In this document: in pieces, positions 1 to 5,446 of the stretch
Numbering within the stretch: position 1 is the stretch's first letter
Layout: every line of letters starts with the position of its first letter
NCBI GenBank assembly: GCA_964608735.1
Contig: CAZSPL010000058.1
Coordinates: 1-17,785 of the forward strand
Source: CAZSPL01 sp964608735
GTDB taxonomy: Bacteria; JAJVIF01; JAPKYR01; CAZSPL01
DNA length: 17,785 nt
Direction: 5' to 3'
Notes under the pieces: generated by a model
Seen by the model: only the letters and a program-made list of their open reading frames with translations
What the model was told of the DNA's origin: nothing
Databases searched by the model: none
Made by a program: the position numbers and the translations under genes

Positions 1-136
1 CACCAAGGATGCAAATCTGATCGAACCTCCCGTCCTTTTCGTGAGTTATCGCTGTCGTTACAAGATCTTGCTTGGAATTCCCGCAGGAAAGCCCCACCAC
101 AGCCAGCAGCAGTAACAATAGAATCTTGCTTCTCAC
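1..136 (-). CDS. Lipoprotein, N-terminal fragment (runs off the window start)
   Basis: The reverse strand reads from a GTG at 136-134 without a stop to base 1, giving 45 codons. The first residues are M-R-S-K followed by I-L-L-L-L-L-L-A-V-V-G-L-S-C-G-N. This is a basic N-terminus, a leucine-rich hydrophobic core, and a Cys at residue 18 followed by G-N-S, the pattern of a lipoprotein signal peptide. The box before the Cys (G-L-S-C) is not the best consensus, so simple secretion is an alternative. A weak G-rich Shine-Dalgarno-like run lies 5-10 nt upstream of the GTG. The remainder (about residues 19-45) is polar and matches nothing I recognise. The gene is divergent from ssrA and is probably expressed on its own. 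Function unknown. Confidence 0.6.
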   Translation of the reverse strand, partial: MRSKILLLLLLAVVGLSCGNSKQDLVTTAITHEKDGRFDQICILG

Positions 137-439
137 TATAGCACCCCAAATTGTGTTGTTCGGTCAGCGGTTTCGGGGAGAGAATAAATCTTCTTAGAGC
201 TAAAGTCAAGCATTATTTTAATCGCAGTATGGATGCTACCTATTGCTATATTCATGCCACGATCATCTCAAGAACTCGCTTGAATTTAACCTTGATGGGC
301 TCAGGGTCAAGCTATACTTGAGGTCGACCTCTGAAATTCGACTCTGGCCTGTTGGTGGCCCTCTCTCGCCTTACAAAAGCGATAAACGGTTTGAACCCTT
401 CCTTCGCGCCGCATTTCATAGTAAAATATAGATAGACAC
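137..439. other. Divergent intergenic region before ssrA
   Basis: About 300 bp lie between the divergent lipoprotein gene and ssrA. No convincing coding frame is present: the 62-codon frame at 243-431 has no Shine-Dalgarno, no recognisable protein pattern, and ends just before the tmRNA. Visible structure includes a perfect 12-bp palindrome GAGGTCGACCTC at 320-331, a small inverted repeat (CTTGA and TCAAG) just before it, and AT-rich sequence at 411-434 that should hold the ssrA promoter. The lipoprotein promoter should lie around 150-210. Confidence 0.5.
422..427 (+). promoter_or_regulatory. Candidate -10 box of the ssrA promoter
   Basis: TAAAAT at 422-427 lies 12 nt before the mature 5' end of the tmRNA. 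That would leave a leader of about six nucleotides for RNase P to remove. No good -35 is seen at 16-18 nt spacing; a TTGAAC occurs at 391-396 but is too far. The overlapping TATAGAT at 427-433 is an alternative. Confidence 0.3.
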
Positions 440-791
440 GGGGGCGCTTTGGTTTCGACGGGCACCTCCGGCGTCGGTTTTCGCGTCGAGATCGCACCGG
501 GCTCGTTAAACAGGTGCAACGGCTTAAATGCCAACTCTTATGCATACGCTGCATAATTAGATGCAGCCGTCCTCCCCGGGTTCCTCCGGTCGGTTCGGGG
601 AAGGGCGTAACTCAGGCCGGATAGTTCGCCGCCCGGGCCTCTTGGACGGTGAGCGAAAACCAAGGAGGCTGCTCCCATCCCCGCAAGTGCCGGGGCCAAG
701 GGAAGGGATAAGACACAAACCGGCAATACACGCGTAAATGATCGGCGCCGGTATGCACCGGACGCGGGTTCGAATCCCGCCGCCTCCACCA
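440..791 (+). ncRNA. ssrA: tmRNA (transfer-messenger RNA)
   Basis: tmRNA rescues ribosomes stalled on broken mRNAs and tags the nascent peptide for proteolysis, together with SmpB. The 5' end GGGGGCG at 440-446 pairs with CGCCTCC at 781-787 (one G-T wobble) to form the seven-pair acceptor stem. It is followed by discriminator A788 and an encoded CCA at 789-791. The tRNA-like half shows the typical GGTTTCGAC stretch after the acceptor stem and a T arm of the form GCGGGTTCGAATCCCGC. Between them lies a small reading frame ending in two stops (TAA, and TAG after one base), then a long GC-rich pseudoknot region. Length 352 nt, normal for one-piece tmRNA. There is no clear terminator directly behind it; the GC hairpin at 803-822 followed by ACAATCTTTT may serve. 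Confidence 0.96.
530..556 (+). other. ssrA proteolysis-tag reading frame
   Basis: Reading GCC AAC TCT TAT GCA TAC GCT GCA TAA gives A-N-S-Y-A-Y-A-A-stop. The resume codon GCC at 530 is chosen because an A stands four bases before it, as at the equivalent place in E. coli tmRNA, and because most tags start A-N. If resumption were at GGC (521) the tag would be G-L-N followed by the same eight residues. The stop is TAA with a TAG one base later. The C-terminus Y-A-A departs from the usual L-A-A or V-A-A. Confidence 0.75.
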
Positions 792-802
792 TTTTCCCCG
801 AG

Positions 803-826
803 CCCCGACCGTAAGGGAGGGGACAA
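803..826 (+). repeat. GTAA-loop GC repeat, copy 1
   Basis: CCCCGACCGTAAGGGAGGGG at 803-822 plus ACAA is repeated exactly at 839-862. As RNA it folds as four C-G pairs, a tandem G-A/A-G mismatch, two C-G pairs, and a GUAA loop. That is a GNRA tetraloop on a stem with tandem sheared G-A pairs. On the opposite strand it gives the spurious P-P-L-R-S-G or P-L-P-Y-G-R-G-S peptides often seen in automatic annotation. This copy begins 12 bp after the tmRNA CCA and is followed within a few bases by TTTT, so it might also stop ssrA transcription. Confidence 0.85.
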
Positions 827-838
827 TCTTTTACAGAA

Positions 839-862
839 CCCCGACCGTAAGGGAGGGGACAA
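839..862 (+). repeat. GTAA-loop GC repeat, copy 2
   Basis: Identical to the copy at 803-826 over 24 bases and starting 36 bp later (12 bp between the copies). The same hairpin spans 839-858. It runs directly into the inverted repeat at 866-897, which suggests that the repeat pair and the inverted repeat form one composite intergenic element. No direct target duplication or transposase was seen nearby. Confidence 0.85.
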
Positions 863-865
863 AGA

Positions 866-897
866 CACGGGTAAGCTCGCGGACTCGCGTACCCGTG
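866..897 (+). repeat. Inverted repeat next to the GTAA-loop repeats
   Basis: CACGGGTA at 866-873 and TACCCGTG at 890-897 are perfect 8-bp inverted repeats. Inside, CGCG-GACT-CGCG can form a second short stem, giving a bulged hairpin. No T-run follows, so it is not a standard intrinsic terminator. It lies between the repeat pair and the GIY-YIG gene. Confidence 0.6.
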
Positions 898-949
898 GCA
901 CCAACATTGGCTTGTCCGTGGCATTAGAATTGCATACCGGGATATCCGC

Positions 950-1219
950 TTGAAACAAAAATACTTCGTCTATATAGTGAAATGCGCCGACGGCACGCTC
1001 TACACGGGATGCACGACCGATGTCAAGGCGCGGGTGAACGCCCATAACCTCGGCAGGGGGGCGAAGTACACCGCGGCGCGTCGCCCCGTGAAGCTCGTTT
1101 ATTCGGAGAAGCATCGCGACAAATCATCCGCCATGCAGCGCGAATGGGAAATCAAGAGAATGAGCCGCGCGGGGAAGGAATCGATAATTCGTGGCCGCCG
1201 CTCTACCAATTCGACATGA
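950..1219 (+). CDS. GIY-YIG domain protein (YhbQ/UPF0213-like, 89 aa)
   Basis: This is a small single-domain member of the GIY-YIG endonuclease superfamily, of the stand-alone YhbQ/UPF0213 group. Visible motifs are F-V-Y-I at 6-9 (the GIY element), L-Y-T-G at 17-20 (the YIG element), R28, A-H-N at 31-33, A-K-Y-T at 38-41, R-P-V-K-L-V-Y at 45-51, and R-E-W-E-I-K at 64-69 with the acidic active-site position at Glu65. The match runs the usual length up to about residue 82; the last seven residues (R-R-S-T-N-S-T) look like read-through into unrelated sequence. TTG at 950 is the only sensible start; no strong Shine-Dalgarno is visible. The stop TGA overlaps the ATG of the next gene (ATGA). The biological role of such stand-alone proteins is poorly defined; DNA processing is inferred from the family. 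Confidence 0.87.
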   Translation: MKQKYFVYIVKCADGTLYTGCTTDVKARVNAHNLGRGAKYTAARRPVKLVYSEKHRDKSSAMQREWEIKRMSRAGKESIIRGRRSTNST

Positions 1220-1476
1220 GGGGGTTTCTCCTCGTCGGCAAGGGGGATGACTACAAAATAGTCATGGTACAGTCGGTGATGGACGGCTCCCCGGCCGCTG
1301 ATGCGGGAGTGCTGAAAGGCGATATCATTACGGCGATTGATGGGCGGAGCGCCGATGAATACTCCCTCGAGCAGATTCGCAGGCTTCTGATGGAAGACGG
1401 CCTTGAAGTTTCGATGGGCGTGAAGCGCGATGAAGCAACATTCGATGCGCTTCTCACACTGAAAAGATTGATATAA
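1216..1476 (+). CDS. Short PDZ-domain protein, probable remnant of an aspartyl protease-PDZ gene
   Basis: From ATG 1216 this encodes 86 residues that are almost only a PDZ domain: G-F-L-L-V near the start, then S-V-M-D-G-S-P-A-A-D-A-G-V, K-G-D-I-I-T-A-I-D-G, and a C-terminal L-T-L-K-R-L-I. I recognise this as the usual C-terminal end of bacterial retropepsin-like aspartyl protease-PDZ proteins. Upstream in the same frame the residues P-L-Y-Q-F-D-M still fit that family, although they lie before the ATG and inside the end of the GIY-YIG gene. The protease part (two D-T-G-like lobes) is missing, so a deletion probably joined the two genes near 1190-1200. There is no Shine-Dalgarno of its own; expression would rely on coupling through the ATGA overlap. 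An ATG at 1144 in the same frame gives a 110-residue version. Confidence 0.65.
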   Translation: MRGFLLVGKGDDYKIVMVQSVMDGSPAADAGVLKGDIITAIDGRSADEYSLEQIRRLLMEDGLEVSMGVKRDEATFDALLTLKRLI

Positions 1477-1512
1477 CCGTGGACTGATTCGGATACACTT
1501 GCGGGACGGATG

Positions 1513-3345
1513 TCATACCGGTTGTTTAATTTCCTCTGTAAGTTCTCCGAGCGTTTTCAGCAATACTTCCTTGTCCCATGGCTTGGGAATGATCCTGGTA
1601 ACGTGGCCGGACTTTGTCAGGTTGTATACCGCCTCCTGGGTAGCCTGCCCCGTGATGACGATACACGGTATCTCGGGGCGTTCCACCTGGAGCACTTCGA
1701 TGAATTTGTCCCCCCTTACTCCCGGCATAAGGTAGTCCGAGATTATCGCGTAGATGTTTTTCTCCCTTCGAATGTATCTCAGGGCATCGTTGGCGCTGGT
1801 AAAGCCGAATACATTGTATCCTCCCGATTTCAACTCGCGGCTCAGCGCCTGGACGATGTATTCCTGGTCATCCACGACGACGATCTTGGGTTTTTCCGGC
1901 GCCGGCCCGGCTTCCTCTATCACGGTCTCCCTGGGCGTCCCCACAACCTGCCTGGCGATCTCATCCGCCCTGTTCAGCCCGTCTTTACCGGCGGGTGCCG
2001 CTTGAGAATCCCGGGCGGCCTGATTCACCGCCGGTACCGAACGCTGTTCATCTTCCTCTGCTTCCTCGAGGGGAAGCGTGTTCTGGTAGATGAAAATCCT
2101 GCTTAGCAGCAAGTCGAAGTCTTCCTTTCTCAATATTTTTTCAATGATCTTCGTCTCTAGTACGGTCTTGGCTCTAAGCAATGTAACATCGTTGATGTCG
2201 GTCAGATCCCTGGAAAGTGCCATGCCGGGCTTCAGAAGTTCCGCCGGAACCTCTATCTCCTCATGTTCCCCGACTATCGAGCCGGGAAGCACGACCGAGA
2301 GGAAAAGGTCGACCAGTCGCCCGTCGAGAACTCTCCCAGCCGCTTTTGCGAGTTTCGTCCTGGCATTACTGCTTGAACCGATAACCGCCTTACCCGTGGG
2401 AAACATGCTCGTGTCGAACATATTACCCACGGCGATTATCCTCGCCCCGAGAGGTATATCATCGCCCACCAGTCCGTCGGGATATCCCTCTCCCGATGTC
2501 TCTTCGTGATGATGCCGGACAATTCGGGCGACTTTCTCGAAGCCGCTGATGTTCTTGAGGATTTCATACCCGCCCTGGGCGTGCCTTTCGATCAGTTTCT
2601 TATCCTGCAGGCTGAGCTTATCGGTTCTTTTCCCGAGCAGTTCAGACGGTACGGCAACCTTCCCTATATCATGAAACAGTGCCGCGTTGATTATATCCGC
2701 GGCTTCGTCTCCCGGAAGTTTGAGCGCCTCGGCGAGACCTTTGGCATGCTCCGCCACGCGCTTTCCGTGGCCCCTCATCCCGATGGAGTGCATCTCCATG
2801 AGCTCGGAGAGAGTCCCGACGACATCTTGAAGCGTTTTCTCGAGTTGCTGCCGTGTTCTCATCAGCGCGCCGTTATTCTCGGCCACCTTATTTTCAAGAG
2901 CCGCCTTGACGTTTTCCAGCCTCTGGCTCTTCTCATGAGCTTCCCCGTGAAGCCGGTTCTTCTCCTGCTTTATCCAGTAAATCGTAACCGCCTCGCATAC
3001 AACCTGGAGCAGCAGCTCATCATCCCACGGCTTAAGGAGGAACTGTGTCACCCGGGCCTCGTTAATGCATTTGAGCAATGTGTCGAGGTCGGAATAGCCG
3101 GTAAGCCCGATCCTGAGGGCGTCGGGTCTTTTATATCGAGCGGCTTTCAACACCTCGAGCCCGCTGACATCGGGCATGCACTGGTCGGAGATTACCACCG
3201 CGATATCCTCATGCCGTTCAATCGCTTCGATGCCTTCCCTGCCCCCGTTTGCCTTGATGATCTCATAGTCCTCACGGTGCAGCACGCGTTCGAGCGCGTT
3301 GAGCACATTCGGTTCATCGTCCACGATAAGGATCTTAGCCTGCAT
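1513..3345 (-). CDS. REC-HD-GYP-REC response regulator (610 aa)
   Basis: This is a cytosolic regulator of the RpfG type with a second receiver added. REC1 spans about 1-120: Asp9/Asp10, phosphoacceptor Asp54 (V-I-S-D-Q-C-M-P), Thr82, Lys105 in L-L-K-P-W-D-D. A coiled linker follows at about 125-180. The HD-GYP domain spans about 175-355 with F-H-D-I-G-K at 224-229, His255, H-H-H-E at 278-281 and G-Y-P at 287-289. A segment with P-G-M at 373-375 follows, and REC2 lies at about 485-605 (Asp492/493, Asp537, Thr565, Lys588 in P-K-P-W-D). HD-GYP domains hydrolyse cyclic di-GMP. Here the expected A-D-x-x-D reads G-N-M-F-D, so Asn308 replaces the usual last metal ligand, and the R-P-Y-R motif is absent; activity is uncertain. 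Start ATG with AGGAG seven bases upstream; overlaps the HDOD gene by 11 bp. Last gene of the operon. Confidence 0.9.
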   Translation of the reverse strand: MQAKILIVDDEPNVLNALERVLHREDYEIIKANGGREGIEAIERHEDIAVVISDQCMPDVSGLEVLKAARYKRPDALRIGLTGYSDLDTLLKCINEARVTQFLLKPWDDELLLQVVCEAVTIYWIKQEKNRLHGEAHEKSQRLENVKAALENKVAENNGALMRTRQQLEKTLQDVVGTLSELMEMHSIGMRGHGKRVAEHAKGLAEALKLPGDEAADIINAALFHDIGKVAVPSELLGKRTDKLSLQDKKLIERHAQGGYEILKNISGFEKVARIVRHHHEETSGEGYPDGLVGDDIPLGARIIAVGNMFDTSMFPTGKAVIGSSSNARTKLAKAAGRVLDGRLVDLFLSVVLPGSIVGEHEEIEVPAELLKPGMALSRDLTDINDVTLLRAKTVLETKIIEKILRKEDFDLLLSRIFIYQNTLPLEEAEEDEQRSVPAVNQAARDSQAAPAGKDGLNRADEIARQVVGTPRETVIEEAGPAPEKPKIVVVDDQEYIVQALSRELKSGGYNVFGFTSANDALRYIRREKNIYAIISDYLMPGVRGDKFIEVLQVERPEIPCIVITGQATQEAVYNLTKSGHVTRIIPKPWDKEVLLKTLGELTEEIKQPV

Positions 3346-4570
3346 CGGATGTCTCCTTCTTGAACAGCCCGTTTATATCGGTAAGCGCGAAGAAAAATGG
3401 GATGGCTGGCAGATCGGATATAAGTTTCGCCACATCGTCAGGCATACCCGCGCCGTTCACCGCGAGCGTAGCCATGGGCAGCTCGAATTCCTTCAACTTC
3501 ATCCTGAGTTGAATGAGATCCTGCGCCTGCATCGTAATCGGGTCTATTATTACGGCATTCGCCGCTTTCACTTTATCATCAACTTCAGTGAGCCCTGGGA
3601 TCAGAACCGAATGCCCGAATGCATTGAGCACGCCCCTGGCCCACTGGATCCTATTCTCGTCGGCACCGATGAAAACCACTACCGTCGCTTCATCCGCGGA
3701 CGGCGCAACTTTGGCTGCCGCCGCGCGCCCGACCTGGAGCAGGTTCTTCGCTTCCCTGAGCTTCTCATCCATCTTGCCGATAATCTTGCCGTATTCGCCG
3801 AGGGGGAAGCCTGCCTCCCGCGAAATCCGCATGAATGTTTCCGTATCCTCTGCTTCCGCGAACGAGGCCCCCTTGATGGATGAAATCATGTCGGCGAGCA
3901 TTATTATGGATATGAGGGGCTCCTTACCCTGGGATGCCACTTTCGGCGAATGATGAAACCTCGATACTCGGCAGAGCTGTTCGGGAAGCTGCCATCGTTC
4001 GAGCAGTCTCGTGCCAGCATCCGTATGGGTCATGCCTATCAGTTTCTCTTCATTCTCCAGGCTCAGGGCGTTGGGGCCGAATTGAGGATACACTTGCTTG
4101 TATTCTTCGGCGATGGCGGTCTCCATTATCAGGTGGCCAATGTCGTGTAACAAGCCCGCGATAAAAGCCTCTTCGGGTTCGGGGTATTTCATCGCGGCGG
4201 CGATGCTCTGCGCCCCGACAGCGACGGTGAGGGCATGCTCCCAGAATCTTTCCTGGTCCTTCGCCGATCCGAGCTTGTGCAACGCATCGAACGATGCAAA
4301 CGCCATGACAAGGTTCCTGACGGCGGCGTAGCCAAGAATAACCACCGCGCGCGTAATCGTCGGTACCTGCCGGGGGAGCCCGTAGAACGCCGAATTGACG
4401 AGCTTGAGCACTTTACCGGTCAATGCCTGGTCCATGCTGAGCACATCGCCCACATCCCTGGCGCTACTCCCGCCGTCACCGACAACCGACAGCAGTTTCT
4501 GCACCACCAGAGGTAATGGAGGAAGGTCCTTGATCTGCTTTACTATCTTTTCCGCATTGGTTACGGACAT
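3335..4570 (-). CDS. HDOD domain protein with degenerate receiver tail (411 aa)
   Basis: The HDOD domain spans about 1-240. D-L-P-P-L-P at 15-20, L-K-L-V-N-S-A-F-Y-G at 55-64, and the helix with I-T-R-A-V-V-I-L-G at 72-80 are typical. HDOD proteins are usually non-catalytic signalling relatives of HD hydrolases, but this one keeps His112, H-D at 142-143, H-H at 206-207 and Asp227, so the metal site looks largely complete. The tail (about 295-405) has the alternating strand-helix pattern of a receiver, with Asp343 (V-I-I-D-P) where the phosphoacceptor would be. The acidic pair and the conserved Lys are lost or unclear, so I call it a pseudo-receiver. GGAGGGG lies at good distance from the ATG. 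It is third in the operon, 27 bp after the REC-PAS gene and overlapping the HD-GYP gene by 11 bp. It probably passes the kinase signal to an unknown partner. Confidence 0.88.
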   Translation of the reverse strand: MSVTNAEKIVKQIKDLPPLPLVVQKLLSVVGDGGSSARDVGDVLSMDQALTGKVLKLVNSAFYGLPRQVPTITRAVVILGYAAVRNLVMAFASFDALHKLGSAKDQERFWEHALTVAVGAQSIAAAMKYPEPEEAFIAGLLHDIGHLIMETAIAEEYKQVYPQFGPNALSLENEEKLIGMTHTDAGTRLLERWQLPEQLCRVSRFHHSPKVASQGKEPLISIIMLADMISSIKGASFAEAEDTETFMRISREAGFPLGEYGKIIGKMDEKLREAKNLLQVGRAAAAKVAPSADEATVVVFIGADENRIQWARGVLNAFGHSVLIPGLTEVDDKVKAANAVIIDPITMQAQDLIQLRMKLKEFELPMATLAVNGAGMPDDVAKLISDLPAIPFFFALTDINGLFKKETSDAG

Positions 4571-4597
4571 CTAAATCCCCTCCGGGAGCCGCCTATA

Positions 4598-5446
4598 TCA
4601 TTGTCTTCCCTGGGAAACGCCGCTTTTCTCCAATATTTCATCATCTACGCCTTTATCATCTTCCAGCATCAGGAGGCACCCACGTACGACCCCGCCGTAC
4701 CCAAGCGGCTTGATATGCATCCTGAGCCTGAGCCCATCCCAGTTGCATAAACAGAATTCCCCGGTTGAACCGTTGCCGAGATTCCTTTGGATCATTTCCC
4801 TGATGTCCGCCGGGATGACATCCTGCATTTCCTGCCCCGGTACGAGGCTGGATATGGTATTCCGGGCGACTTCATTCGTTATGACTATCAACCCGTCGCA
4901 CGCGATACCGACGACGGCAACGGGAAGATGTTCNNNNNNNNNNACCCCTATCGATTTCGCAAAACCCTCCCACCAATTCTCCTCGACCATCTCCTCGAGC
5001 CCTTCATTCAGCTTACGTAGTTCCTCGTTCTGTTGTTTAGTCTGTTCCAAGAGTTCGTTGTTCTGTTTGAGGAGTTCCCAGCGCTCGAAACACTGGCGGA
5101 TTATTGCTTTCAATTCGTCGTCATTCCACGGTTTACCCAGGAACCTGTAGACTTCGCCCTGGTTGATTGAATCCACTATCATATACGCGTCCGCGAAACC
5201 CGAGAGGATCACCCTTACCGTATGAGGGTAATTATCCTTGACCTTCTGCAGGAATTCGATGCCTGTCATGCCGGGCATTTTCTGGTCGGATAAGACGACC
5301 TGGATTGTGTTTTCCCCGAGAACAGTCAATCCCTCTTCACCGCTTCCCGCAAGGTGAATCGTGTACTCTTCCTTCCGCAGGAGCCGCTTGAGAGCCAAGA
5401 GGATATTCTTTTCGTCATCTACGCAGAGTATCGCTCTCTCACTCAT
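4598..5446 (-). CDS. REC-PAS response regulator, interrupted by an assembly gap
   Basis: The receiver spans about 1-120 with Asp10/Asp11, phosphoacceptor Asp54 (V-L-S-D-Q-K-M-P), Ser82 and Lys105 in L-G-K-P-W-N-D-D. The same K-P-W loop occurs in both receivers of the HD-GYP protein. A charged coiled coil follows (about 122-158, N-N-E-L-L-E-Q-T-K), then a PAS-like domain starting near E-H-L-P-V-A-V-V-G-I and continuing to L-L-M-L-E. No DNA-binding or enzymatic output domain is seen, so the protein may act by binding partners such as the HDOD protein. Ten N bases interrupt residues 168-171; the frame continues correctly if the gap is really 10 bases long. The start overlaps the histidine kinase stop by 8 bp. 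Length about 282 residues. Confidence 0.85.
   Translation of the reverse strand: MSERAILCVDDEKNILLALKRLLRKEEYTIHLAGSGEEGLTVLGENTIQVVLSDQKMPGMTGIEFLQKVKDNYPHTVRVILSGFADAYMIVDSINQGEVYRFLGKPWNDDELKAIIRQCFERWELLKQNNELLEQTKQQNEELRKLNEGLEEMVEENWWEGFAKSIGXXXXEHLPVAVVGIACDGLIVITNEVARNTISSLVPGQEMQDVIPADIREMIQRNLGNGSTGEFCLCNWDGLRLRMHIKPLGYGGVVRGCLLMLEDDKGVDDEILEKSGVSQGRQ
4934..4943. other. Assembly gap of 10 N
   Basis: Ten unknown bases lie inside the REC-PAS gene, between its coiled coil and PAS domain. The reading frame matches on both sides at this length, and the joined protein reads like one normal gene. A misjoin is unlikely, but the true gap length is not certain. Confidence 0.95.

Noticed and set aside
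243..431. 62-codon plus-strand frame before ssrA
   Set aside because: No Shine-Dalgarno, no recognisable protein pattern, and it overlaps the likely ssrA promoter.
521..529. Longer tmRNA tag beginning at GGC (G-L-N-A-N-S...)
   Set aside because: The base pattern before GCC 530 fits the usual resume signal better, though the longer form cannot be fully excluded by eye.
803..862. CRISPR-like direct repeats
   Set aside because: Only two copies with a 12-bp gap, each an internal hairpin of a dispersed type; no array and no cas genes.
557..1114. 185-codon minus-strand frame with S-P-P-L-R-S-G repeats
   Set aside because: It covers the antisense of tmRNA, the GTAA-loop repeats and the GIY-YIG gene. 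The repeated peptide is just the translated repeat.
2506..3363. 285-codon plus-strand frame
   Set aside because: Antisense shadow of the REC-HD-GYP-REC gene, whose domains and catalytic motifs are clear on the minus strand.
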